From an uncultured Alphaproteobacteria bacterium (GTDB lineage: Bacteria > Pseudomonadota > Alphaproteobacteria > UBA8366 > JADFVY01): a stretch of DNA of 49,678 bases. Within the stretch, counting starts at the first letter, position 1. Each line of letters starts with the position of its first letter. The stretch is taken from positions 1 through 49,678 of the forward strand of contig CAMYKU010000027.1 of assembly GCA_947259105.1 (NCBI GenBank). Reading direction: 5' to 3'. Position numbers and translations under genes: made by a program. Positions 32,136-39,597 of the stretch are shown one piece after another. The notes beneath the pieces were generated by a model. The model was not told where the DNA came from. It searched no databases and saw only the letters and a program-made list of their open reading frames with translations.

Positions 32136-32953
32136 GTCAGCGGACTTCCCCCACCCAGCAGGGCCATCGCCGCCATGGCAAGCGAGGCCGACAGGAATCC
32201 GTCGAGCCGGTCGAGGACGCCACCGTGGCCCGGTATGAGATTGCTCGAATCCTTGACATCAAAGGCTCGTTTCGCTTTCGAAACGAGAAGATCGCCGAGC
32301 TGCGCAACCACGGCGAACCCCCCGCCAATCAGTCCCAGGGTCAGGATGCTTGCGCCGTCGACGTTGGCAGCCACCACACCGCCCGCGATTGCCGCCCCGG
32401 ACATGCCGCCGAGCAGGCCCGACCAGGTCTTCTTCGGGCTGATCCTCGGTGCGAGCTTCGGCCCGCCCAGGATTCTGCCAGTGAAATAGGCCGCGGTATC
32501 GGTGGCGACAACCACGGCACCGAGCCAGATCACCGTTTCCATCCCGGCCGGATCGAGGCCGCGCAGCCACACCAGGCCGATGCAGGCGAAATAGATATAG
32601 GCGAAGCCCGCTATCAGAAACAGCCGGTGCGCGCCGCCCCGGAACCAATTGAGAATTACGCCAAAACCCACGCCGACAACAGCAGCAGCCTTGATCCCGA
32701 GCCCGACAAGAAACAGCGGGCCCGCGCCGCAAATGGCTGCGTATCCTGCCGCGTGCTCGCCCTTCACGCCGCAGAGCCCCTGCCATTCCCAGTACATGAG
32801 CCCGGCCGCAACCGCGACCAGCCCGGCGAAGACCCAGCCGCCGAGCCAGACCGCAGCAGCCGCCACCGGCAGCATCACAGCCGCTGAAATGATCCGCTTG
32901 ATCACTGTGCCGTGCTTACCGTGTACCGACGGAAGCGCCATAACGCCGTTCAC
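32126..32953 (-). CDS. cdsA: Phosphatidate cytidylyltransferase CdsA
   Basis: CdsA forms CDP-diacylglycerol, the phospholipid precursor, in the inner membrane. The 275-residue product has seven or eight hydrophobic helices and the family signature near the C terminus (SKAKRAFDVKDSSNLIPGHGGVLDRLDG). The start is uncertain: GTG at 32953 or ATG at 32941 overlap uppS by 38 or 26 bp, and GTG at 32905 (giving VIKRIISAAVMLP as the beginning) would follow the uppS stop without overlap. The longest is listed. Confidence 0.93.
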   Translation of the reverse strand: MNGVMALPSVHGKHGTVIKRIISAAVMLPVAAAAVWLGGWVFAGLVAVAAGLMYWEWQGLCGVKGEHAAGYAAICGAGPLFLVGLGIKAAAVVGVGFGVILNWFRGGAHRLFLIAGFAYIYFACIGLVWLRGLDPAGMETVIWLGAVVVATDTAAYFTGRILGGPKLAPRISPKKTWSGLLGGMSGAAIAGGVVAANVDGASILTLGLIGGGFAVVAQLGDLLVSKAKRAFDVKDSSNLIPGHGGVLDRLDGFLSASLAMAAMALLGGGSPLTWL

Positions 32954-33659
32954 GCCGGTTGAACGTGTCGATCGCGGCGGCCAGTTCCGTCTCGCAGAAA
33001 TCCGGCCACTGCACGTCCGTAAACACGAGCTCGGTGTAAGCCAGTTGCCAGAGCAGGAAATTGCTGATGCGCAGTTCGCCGCTGGTGCGGATCAGCAGGT
33101 CGGGATCCGGTATGCCGACGGTCTCGAGACATCCGGCGAATGTCGTATCGTCGATCGCGTCCGGGTCGACCGTGCCGGCGGCGGCCTGACGCGCCAGATG
33201 GCGCGCCGCCCGGACGATCTCCTGGCGCCCGCCGTAGCTCAACGCCAGGACCAGCGTAATTCCCCTGTTTTCAGCCGTTTCGGATTCCGCACGATCGATC
33301 AGCTTGATGATATCCGGATCGAAGCGCGAGCGGTCGCCGATCACCCGCAGCCGCACGCCATTGTCGTTCAGGGCATCGATTTCGGATTGCAGGTACAGCC
33401 GCAGCAACCCCATCAGATCCCCGACCTCGCCCTCCGGCCGGTTCCAGTTCTCCGACGAAAACCCGAAAAGCGTCAGATAGGACACGCCCATCCGGGCCGC
33501 GGCCTTGAGTGTCCGGCGCACCGCCTCGGCGCCTCTCTTGTGGCCGGCAATACGCGGCAGCCCCCGGGATTCCGCCCAGCGGCCGTTACCGTCCATGATG
33601 ACGGCGATGTGAGTGGGGGGTGGCGGGGCACCACCCTCTGTCGCGGGCAAGGCGTCCAT
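32916..33659 (-). CDS. uppS: Isoprenyl transferase (undecaprenyl diphosphate synthase)
   Basis: UppS extends farnesyl diphosphate with isopentenyl diphosphate in cis to make the C55 carrier for peptidoglycan and O-antigen. The 247-residue product has the catalytic aspartate in HIAVIMDGNGRWA, the GHKRGAEAVRRTLKAA segment, YLTLFGFSSENWNRP, ALSYGGRQEI, PDLLIRTSGELRISNFLLWQ and TDVQWPDF. The ATG at 33659 follows the frr stop by 4 bp; an in-frame extension inside frr is ignored. Confidence 0.95.
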   Translation of the reverse strand: MDALPATEGGAPPPPTHIAVIMDGNGRWAESRGLPRIAGHKRGAEAVRRTLKAAARMGVSYLTLFGFSSENWNRPEGEVGDLMGLLRLYLQSEIDALNDNGVRLRVIGDRSRFDPDIIKLIDRAESETAENRGITLVLALSYGGRQEIVRAARHLARQAAAGTVDPDAIDDTTFAGCLETVGIPDPDLLIRTSGELRISNFLLWQLAYTELVFTDVQWPDFCETELAAAIDTFNRRERRYGASVGTR

Positions 33660-33663
33660 TCGG

Positions 33664-34221
33664 TCAGACCTGGATGATTTCCTGTTCCTTCTCGTGGAAC
33701 GCTTCATCGATCTGTTTCACATGCTCGTCGGTCATCTCCTGGACCTCATGCGACCTGGTGCGGTGCTCGTCCTCGGAGATCTCGCCCTCACGCTCCAACC
33801 GCTTGAGGTGGTCCATGCCGTCGCGCCTGACGTTGCGGACGGCGACCCTTGCCTGCTCGGCGTAGCGCCCGGCGACCTTGACCAGTTCCTGCCGGCGTTC
33901 CTCGTTCAGGTCCGGGATCGGGACGCGGATCAGCGTGCCCTCCGTCTGCGGGTTCAACCCGAGGTCGGATTCCAGGATCGCCCGTTCGACCGCCTTGACG
34001 TTGGCGTTGTCCCAGACCTGGACGGTGAGCAGCCGCGGTTCCGGCACGCCGATGTTGCCCAGCTGGCTGATCGGCATCTTCGCGCCATAGGCCTCGGCGA
34101 CCAGCGGCTCCAGCAGCGCGGTCGACGCCCGCCCGGTCCTCAGGCCGGCGAATTCCCGCTTCAGGGCGCCGAGCGCGCCGTCCATGCGCCTGCGGATGTC
34201 GGCCATGTCGTTGTTCGTCAT
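33664..34221 (-). CDS. frr: Ribosome recycling factor
   Basis: RRF splits post-termination ribosomes together with EF-G. The 185-residue product has the three-helix-bundle motifs [45 protein letters not shown] (domain II), [16 protein letters not shown] and the C-terminal [24 protein letters not shown]. Length is standard. It follows pyrH by 3 bp in the rpsB-tsf-pyrH-frr order. Confidence 0.96.
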   Translation of the reverse strand: MTNNDMADIRRRMDGALGALKREFAGLRTGRASTALLEPLVAEAYGAKMPISQLGNIGVPEPRLLTVQVWDNANVKAVERAILESDLGLNPQTEGTLIRVPIPDLNEERRQELVKVAGRYAEQARVAVRNVRRDGMDHLKRLEREGEISEDEHRTRSHEVQEMTDEHVKQIDEAFHEKEQEIIQV

Positions 34222-34224
34222 GCG

Positions 34225-34956
34225 TCAACCCCCGTCGCTTATTACCGTAAAATCCCCTTTTCCTTGCGCCACGTCGATCAGCGCCCCGGCATTGTGTAAC
34301 GAAAACACCAGAATCGGAATGCCGTTTTCCCGCGCATGGGCGATTGCGGTAGCGTCCATGACCTTCAGGTCGCGCTCCAGCACGTCGCGGTAGCTCAGGC
34401 GCTCGAAGCGCGTGGCGTGGGGATCCGTTACCGGGTCCGCGCTGTAGACGCCGTCGACCTTGGTCGCCTTCATGATGATGTCGCAGTTCATCTCGAACGC
34501 GCGCAGCGCGGCGGCGGTGTCTGTGGTGAACGAAGGGTTGCCGGTACCCGCCGCGAAGATAACGACGCGCCCCTTTTCCATGTGGCGGACGGCGCGGCGG
34601 CGGATATAGGGTTCGCACACGGTCTGCATCGGAATCGCCGACAACACGCGGGTGCGCACATCCTCGGCCTCGAGCGCGCTCTGCATGGCCAGCGCATTGA
34701 TCACGGTGGCCAGCATGCCCATGTAGTCGGCGCTGACCCGATCCATGCCGGCGGCCGCGCCCTTGACGCCGCGGAAGATATTGCCGCCGCCGATGACCAG
34801 GCAGAGTTCGATGCCGAGATCGTGGACCGCCTTCACTTCCGCCGCGATACGCTTTACGGTGGCCTCTTCCAGCCCGAACGCCTGCTCGCCCATCAGGGCT
34901 TCGCCCGACAGTTTCAGAAGCACGCGGCGATAGGCCGGTTTGGCGTCCTTGGGCAT
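34225..34956 (-). CDS. pyrH: UMP kinase
   Basis: PyrH phosphorylates UMP to UDP in pyrimidine synthesis and is unrelated to eukaryotic UMP/CMP kinase. The 243-residue amino acid kinase fold product has [57 protein letters not shown] and [12 protein letters not shown]. All match the family. It lies 24 bp after tsf and 3 bp before frr. Confidence 0.96.
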   Translation of the reverse strand: MPKDAKPAYRRVLLKLSGEALMGEQAFGLEEATVKRIAAEVKAVHDLGIELCLVIGGGNIFRGVKGAAAGMDRVSADYMGMLATVINALAMQSALEAEDVRTRVLSAIPMQTVCEPYIRRRAVRHMEKGRVVIFAAGTGNPSFTTDTAAALRAFEMNCDIIMKATKVDGVYSADPVTDPHATRFERLSYRDVLERDLKVMDATAIAHARENGIPILVFSLHNAGALIDVAQGKGDFTVISDGG

Positions 34957-34980
34957 ATCCCCCTTCCCGGGTCTTGCGGC

Positions 34981-35877
34981 CTAGCTCTCCCCGACCGTTT
35001 TCTCGACCCCCTCACCCAGCTCGAAACGAACGAATCCGCTCATCGTGACCGCGGCGCCGACATCCTTGGCCGCATTCTCGATCACCTTGGAGATCTTGCT
35101 CTCGTTGTCCATTACGAAGACCTGCTCCAGCAGCACCGTCTCTTCATAGAACTTGCGCAGCCGGCCCTCAACCATCTTGGCGATGATATCCTCGGGTCTG
35201 CCGGATTCGCGGGCCTGTTCGCCCAGCACGCGGCGCTCGCGCTCCAGCGCCGCCGGGTCGACATCCGCGATCGCCAGCCATTGCGGACGCGCCGCGGCGA
35301 CGTGCATCGCGATCTGCCGGCCGAGTGCCCCCAGCTTGCCCTTGTCGCCGTCCGATTCGAGGGCGACCAGGACGCCGATCTTGCCCAGCCCGTCGGCCAG
35401 CTTGTTGTGGACGTAGCCGACGACGGCGCCGCTACTTGCGCGCAGCCCGGCGGCGCGGCGCAGCGACATGTTCTCGCCGATCGTCGCGATCATGTGGGTC
35501 AGCTCTTCGGCAACGGTGCGGCCGCTGCCCGGGTAACCGGCCGACTTCAGCTTTTCGAGATCGCCGCCCACGGTCAGCGCCACTTTCGTGATATTGCGCA
35601 CGAATTCCTGGAAGGTCTCGTTGCGGGCGACGAAGTCGGTCTCGGAGTTGACCTCCACGACGACACCGCTGTCGCCCTCGACGATCAGACCGACCAGCCC
35701 TTCCGACGCGGTGCGGCCCGATTTCTTCGCCGCCGCGGACAGCCCCTTGGTGCGCAGCCAGTCTGCGGCCGCGTCGGTGTCGCCCGCGCTTTCCTGCAGC
35801 GCCTTCTTGCAGTCCATCATGCCGGCGCCGGTCTTCTCGCGCAGCTCCTTGACCAGCCCAGCCGTGATTTCGGCCAT
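34981..35877 (-). CDS. tsf: Translation elongation factor Ts
   Basis: EF-Ts recharges EF-Tu by nucleotide exchange. The 298-residue product has the UBA-like N terminus ([20 protein letters not shown]), the TDFVARN motif in the core ([18 protein letters not shown]), and two EF-Ts dimerisation regions. Length is normal. A 103-bp gap separates it from rpsB; that gap holds GC-rich dyad sequence but no clear T run, so read-through from the rpsB promoter is expected. Confidence 0.96.
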   Translation of the reverse strand: MAEITAGLVKELREKTGAGMMDCKKALQESAGDTDAAADWLRTKGLSAAAKKSGRTASEGLVGLIVEGDSGVVVEVNSETDFVARNETFQEFVRNITKVALTVGGDLEKLKSAGYPGSGRTVAEELTHMIATIGENMSLRRAAGLRASSGAVVGYVHNKLADGLGKIGVLVALESDGDKGKLGALGRQIAMHVAAARPQWLAIADVDPAALERERRVLGEQARESGRPEDIIAKMVEGRLRKFYEETVLLEQVFVMDNESKISKVIENAAKDVGAAVTMSGFVRFELGEGVEKTVGES

Positions 35878-35980
35878 TCTTCAGTTCTCCTCAGGTACGA
35901 TCGGTTGCGGTGATGCGGGAGCGCGAAGGCAGGGCGCGACCGCGCAAGGCCATGGGGCCGCGGCGCGCGCCGGGCCTGCC

Positions 35981-37222
35981 TTACGCGCGCTCGGCGTTTT
36001 CGATTTCCGGTGCTGCCGCGGCGGCGGCCTCCGCCTTGGGCGCCGGCTCGTCGCCGGCATCCGCCGCGCCGGGCACTGCCTTGGCCGGCACTTTTTCGGC
36101 AGGCGTCTCCTCCGCCGGCGCCGTCTCGGAATCGGCCGGGTTTTCCCCGGCCGGCGTTTCCTCCGCGACCGGTTCCGCCGCCTGTGTCTCTTCCGCCGGC
36201 GCTGCCTCGGTCGCGGCCGGCGTTTCCTCCGCGACCGGTTCCGCCGCCTGTGTCCCTTCCGCCGGCGCTGCCTCGGTGGCGGCCGGCGTTTCCTCCGCGA
36301 CCGGTTCCGTCGCCTGTGTCTCTTCCGCCGGCGCTGCCTCGGTCGCGGCCGGCGCGTCTTCTGCGACCGGTTTCGCCGCCGGCGTCTCCTCTGCCGGTGC
36401 CGCCTCGGCCTCGGCCGGAATTTCCGCGGCCGGCGCTTCCTCTACGACCGGTTCCGCGGCCGGCGCATCCTCGACAGGCAGCGCCTCGATCGGCGCCTCG
36501 ACCGCCTCGCCGGCATCCGGCGCGGTCTTCATCATCTCTTCCTGCAGCCCGTCGAGCACGGCGTCGCGCAACAGCTCGCAATACAGGGTGATCGCCCGCA
36601 TCGCATCGTCGTTGCCCGGCACCGCGAAGGTCACACCTTCGGGGTTGCTGTTGCTGTCGAGCACGGCGATCACCGGAATGTTCAGCTTGTTGGCCTCCTT
36701 GACCGCGATCGCCTCCTTGTTGGTATCGATCACGAACAGCACGTCGGGCAGCGCGCCCATCTCCTTGATGCCGCCGAGCGCGCGCGACAGCTTGTCGCGC
36801 TCGCGGGTCAGGCGCAGCAGTTCCTTCTTGGTCAGGCCGTGGACCTCGCCTTCGAGCTGCTTTTCCAGGTCGCGCAGCCGCTTGATCGAATTCGAGATGG
36901 TCTTCCAGTTCGTCAGCATGCCGCCGAGCCAGCGGTGGTTGACATAGTACTGGCCGCAGCGCTGGGCTGCGTCTGCAACGACCTCGCTGGCCTGCCGCTT
37001 GGTGCCGACGAACAGCACCCGGCCGCCACCGGCGGCGACATCCCGCACCGCCTCCAGCGCCCGGTGCAACATCGGCACCGTCTGTTCCAGGTCGATGATA
37101 TGGACACCGTTGCGCGCACCGAAGATGAAGGTTTCCATCTTCGGATTCCAGCGCCGCGTCGTGTGCCCGAAATGCACGCCAGCCTCAAGCAGCTGGCGCA
37201 TGGTGAACGTGGGAGTCGCCAT
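35981..37222 (-). CDS. rpsB: Ribosomal protein S2 with a long repetitive acidic C-terminal tail
   Basis: S2 is a 30S subunit protein at the head-body junction. Residues 1 to about 234 are ordinary S2: [66 protein letters not shown] and the [18 protein letters not shown] segment. The remaining 178 residues are an Ala/Glu/Pro/Thr-rich, low-complexity acidic tail built largely from repeats of 22 residues (four units at about 270-357). The product is 413 residues against the usual 230-260. Shorter Ala/Glu-rich S2 tails are known in Alphaproteobacteria; this one is unusually long. The ATG at 37222 is where homology begins, preceded by a promoter and a 130-nt leader. Confidence 0.95.
   Translation of the reverse strand: MATPTFTMRQLLEAGVHFGHTTRRWNPKMETFIFGARNGVHIIDLEQTVPMLHRALEAVRDVAAGGGRVLFVGTKRQASEVVADAAQRCGQYYVNHRWLGGMLTNWKTISNSIKRLRDLEKQLEGEVHGLTKKELLRLTRERDKLSRALGGIKEMGALPDVLFVIDTNKEAIAVKEANKLNIPVIAVLDSNSNPEGVTFAVPGNDDAMRAITLYCELLRDAVLDGLQEEMMKTAPDAGEAVEAPIEALPVEDAPAAEPVVEEAPAAEIPAEAEAAPAEETPAAKPVAEDAPAATEAAPAEETQATEPVAEETPAATEAAPAEGTQAAEPVAEETPAATEAAPAEETQAAEPVAEETPAGENPADSETAPAEETPAEKVPAKAVPGAADAGDEPAPKAEAAAAAAPEIENAERA
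36151..36414 (-). repeat. 66-bp tandem repeat inside rpsB
   Basis: Four consecutive 66-bp units lie at 36151-36216, 36217-36282, 36283-36348 and 36349-36414. The first three differ from each other at only a few bases; the fourth is diverged, and a fifth degenerate copy may follow. Each codes for 22 residues of the type [13 protein letters not shown] plus AEPVAEET. The unit is a multiple of three, so copy changes keep the frame. Confidence 0.92.
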
Positions 37223-37332
37223 GGCCTTCAATCCTTCTCCGGTTAGCCGCCGCGGGTCTGGCCGAGTCACCCCGGCACCGGACCGAGCCGACGCGAATTT
37301 GCGCGCCGCCCGAATAACCCGCGTGTGAAATA

Positions 37333-37352
37333 ACGCACCCCGATGGGTGCGT
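37333..37352 (-). promoter_or_regulatory. Perfect hairpin at the 5' end of the rpsB leader
   Basis: ACGCACCC (37333-37340) and GGGTGCGT (37345-37352) pair perfectly around a 4-nt loop. Given the promoter just upstream, the stem would begin at or within a few bases of the transcript start. It could protect the 5' end or be part of an S2-responsive leader; neither is shown by sequence alone. Confidence 0.55.
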
Positions 37353-37359
37353 GGCGCGG

Positions 37360-37388
37360 GGTATACCGGTCCCGGTCCCGGAATGCAA
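37360..37388 (-). promoter_or_regulatory. Promoter of the rpsB-tsf-pyrH-frr operon
   Basis: On the minus strand TTGCAT (37388-37383), a 17-bp spacer and TATACC (37365-37360) form a good sigma-70-type promoter, 137 bp before the rpsB ATG. It is the only strong promoter seen upstream of the 15-gene array. Confidence 0.65.
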
Positions 37389-37495
37389 GGGATTTTCGCG
37401 AAGCGCAGGCCGGCTCTCGCGTGCTTGAATAGCAGTCGCAGCGGTTGATATAGTGCCATCCCACCCCGCGAACAAACCGGAACAGGGATTGCGAC

Positions 37496-37690
37496 ATGGC
37501 GACTTACGAATGCGAGAAATGCGGCATGAGCGTGAACGCGACCTGCGGCAAGTGCGACGCGCCGCTGGTGAACGACACGCTGACGCTGGACAACGGCACG
37601 GAAGTGCAGATTTCCCGCTGCCCCAACGACCACGGCAAGATCAAATCGCCGATGTGCTGCGGCCAGGACATGAGCTGCTCGATCGCCTGA
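37496..37690 (+). CDS. Small cysteine-rich zinc-ribbon-like protein
   Basis: This 64-residue product begins [24 protein letters not shown], with CxxC pairs at Cys6/Cys9 and Cys17/Cys20, and ends with [18 protein letters not shown], which has further cysteines. The pattern suggests a rubredoxin- or zinc-ribbon-type metal site. I recall similar small conserved proteins in Alphaproteobacteria, without a known function. AGGG precedes the ATG. It is divergent from rpsB and 217 bp upstream of the yqhA-like gene; that gap holds GC-rich dyads (CCGGACG/CGTCCGG at 37691-37717) without a T run. Confidence 0.82.
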   Translation: MATYECEKCGMSVNATCGKCDAPLVNDTLTLDNGTEVQISRCPNDHGKIKSPMCCGQDMSCSIA

Positions 37691-37907
37691 CCGGACGCCG
37701 CCCCGGAAACCGTCCGGCGCGCGGCGGGAGGGCCGGCGGAGCGCTCCGCTTTGCCACTGCGTTATGGGGCCGGCCCCGTCGTTGACGGCGGGGCGCCCCG
37801 CCCCTTGGCCGACGGCCGAGGGCGCGCATTAACCAAACCGCAAGCCTTGCCTGCCATGCTCTCCCCCCGCGGCCCAAGTCGGAGCTGCGCGGCGCGAGGG
37901 CGAAACC

Positions 37908-38558
37908 ATGATCGAACGTATTCTCGAAGGCGTCATCTTCGGCAGCCGCTGGCTGCTGGCGCCGGTCTATCTCGGGCTGATCGGCGGGCTGTGCTTCCTG
38001 CTCGCCAAGTTCGTTCAGGAGTTCCTCCACATCGTGCCCACCGTATTCTCGGCATCGGAAACGGACGTCATCCTTGCGGTGCTGACCCTGGTGGACCTGT
38101 CGCTCGCCGGCAACCTGCTGGTGATGGTGATCTTCGCCGGATACGAGAACTTCGTCTCGAAGATCGACTGCGCCGAGTCCGTGGACCGCCCGGAATGGAT
38201 GGGCAAGGTGGATTACGGCGGGCTGAAGCTGAAGATGATCGCCTCGATCGTCGCCATCTCGGCAATTCAGCTGCTCAAGGCCTTCCTGCATGTCCAGGAC
38301 CTTACCCAGCGCGACCTCGCCTGGATGCTGGGCCTGCACATGGCGTTCGTGATCTCCGGCGTGCTGCTCGCGGTGATGGACCGTATCGCCCGCAGCCCGG
38401 ACGAGATGGCCGAGGCCCATGTCCGCGCCCAGATGCTGTTGAGCGGCGAAATCCGGCCGCACGGCAGCGACGCCGCAGCCCCGGCCGGGGCGGGCGGTGC
38501 GGAGCGGAGAGCGGCAGACAGCCCGATGCGGGGCGCCGGCCAAGCCAACACCGCCTGA
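37908..38558 (+). CDS. YqhA/UPF0114 family membrane protein
   Basis: The 216-residue product matches the UPF0114 (YqhA) family of inner membrane proteins of unknown function. It begins MIERILEGVIFGSRWLLAPVY, followed by helix 1 (about 16-36), a second helix around VLTLVDLSLAGNLLVMVIFAGYENFVS, the MGKVDYGGLKLKMIASIVAISAIQLLKAF segment, and a last helix near 143-162. The C-terminal 40 residues are Ala/Gly/Arg-rich and outside the family core. It ends 55 bp before the radical SAM gene and may be cotranscribed with it. Confidence 0.87.
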   Translation: MIERILEGVIFGSRWLLAPVYLGLIGGLCFLLAKFVQEFLHIVPTVFSASETDVILAVLTLVDLSLAGNLLVMVIFAGYENFVSKIDCAESVDRPEWMGKVDYGGLKLKMIASIVAISAIQLLKAFLHVQDLTQRDLAWMLGLHMAFVISGVLLAVMDRIARSPDEMAEAHVRAQMLLSGEIRPHGSDAAAPAGAGGAERRAADSPMRGAGQANTA

Positions 38559-38613
38559 TGCACAGCGCCGGTCCGCGCTATACTGTGCGTCGTGGCCAAG
38601 CGGGAGCGACCGT

Positions 38614-39513
38614 GTGCTGACACAGATCCACATCCTTCTGACCTACCAGTGCACCTGGGCGTGCGACCACTGCTTCCTCTACTGCAGCCCGGACTCGACG
38701 GGCACCTTCGTCGGCGCGCGGCTCGCCACGCTGCTCGACCAGGCGCAGGAGATCGGCACCGTCGAGTGGATCTATTTCGAGGGCGGCGAGCCCTTCCTTT
38801 ACTACCCGCTGCTGCTGCAGGGCCTCGGCATGGCGCGCGACCGGGGGTTCAAGACCGGCATCGTCACCAACGGCTACTGGGCGACCTCGGTAGCGGACGC
38901 CGAGGCCTGGCTGCGACCGCTGGTGGCGCTGCAGGTGTCCGACCTCAGCATGAGCGACGATACCTTCCACGGCGGTGACGCCGCGGCGCCGGTCAAGGCC
39001 GCGATCGCCGCAGCAAGGCGGCTGGAGCTGCCGGTCAACGTAATCCGTGTCGACGGCCCGGCGCCGGATGGCGCGGCGGACGCGTCCGGCCGCAAGGGCG
39101 CCGCGATCGAGGGCGGGCCGGTGCGCTTCCGGGGCCGCGCCGCCGACCGGCTGACCGGCGGCCTGCCGCTGCACGACGCCGAACGGTTCAGCGAATGCCC
39201 GCACGAGGATCTGCGCACGCCGGAGCGCATCCACATCGACGCCTTCGGCGCCGTGCAATTCTGCCAGGGGCTGAGCATCGGCAATGTGTGGCACACGCCG
39301 CTCAAGCAGCTGCTGGCCGAATACGATGCCGACGCCCACCCGATCTGCGGCCCAATTCTCGCCGGCGGCCCGGCGCAGCTGGCCCGGAGTTGCGGAGTCG
39401 CGGCGGACGACGGCTATGTCGACGCCTGCCATCTGTGCTTCCAGACCCGCCGGGCGCTGCTCGACGACTTCCCTGAGTCGCTGACCCCGCGCCAGGCATA
39501 CGGCGTGGTATGA
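38614..39513 (+). CDS. Radical SAM protein with cysteine-rich C-terminal region
   Basis: The 299-residue product has the [4Fe-4S]-SAM site CTWACDHC (Cys13, Cys17, Cys20) in the first strand and the SAM-binding FEGGEPFLYYP (about 55-65). The C-terminal third holds six more cysteines (195, 217, 245, 260, 272, 275), including CHLC, which resembles SPASM/Twitch auxiliary cluster regions of peptide- and protein-modifying enzymes. The start is GTG at 38614 with GGGAG five bases upstream; an open extension overlaps the previous gene. No precursor peptide or recognition domain is visible next to it, so substrate and function are unknown. Confidence 0.85.
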   Translation: MLTQIHILLTYQCTWACDHCFLYCSPDSTGTFVGARLATLLDQAQEIGTVEWIYFEGGEPFLYYPLLLQGLGMARDRGFKTGIVTNGYWATSVADAEAWLRPLVALQVSDLSMSDDTFHGGDAAAPVKAAIAAARRLELPVNVIRVDGPAPDGAADASGRKGAAIEGGPVRFRGRAADRLTGGLPLHDAERFSECPHEDLRTPERIHIDAFGAVQFCQGLSIGNVWHTPLKQLLAEYDADAHPICGPILAGGPAQLARSCGVAADDGYVDACHLCFQTRRALLDDFPESLTPRQAYGVV

Positions 39514-39597
39514 GGGCGCACGGCATAGCCGGGCTACGCGACGTTTTTCACATTTATATCAATAGAATAATGAAGTTTTCGAACAAGGTGCTTCAAG

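Noticed and set aside
36151..36414. Possible CRISPR array
   Set aside because: The units are contiguous 66-bp tandem repeats without spacers and are in frame within rpsB.
36010..36947. Low-complexity open frames opposite the S2 tail
   Set aside because: They arise because the 66-bp repeat is open in several frames; only the rpsB frame continues into a known protein.
37691..37717. Terminator after the zinc-ribbon gene
   Set aside because: CCGGACG and CGTCCGG can pair, but the loop is 13 nt and no T run follows.
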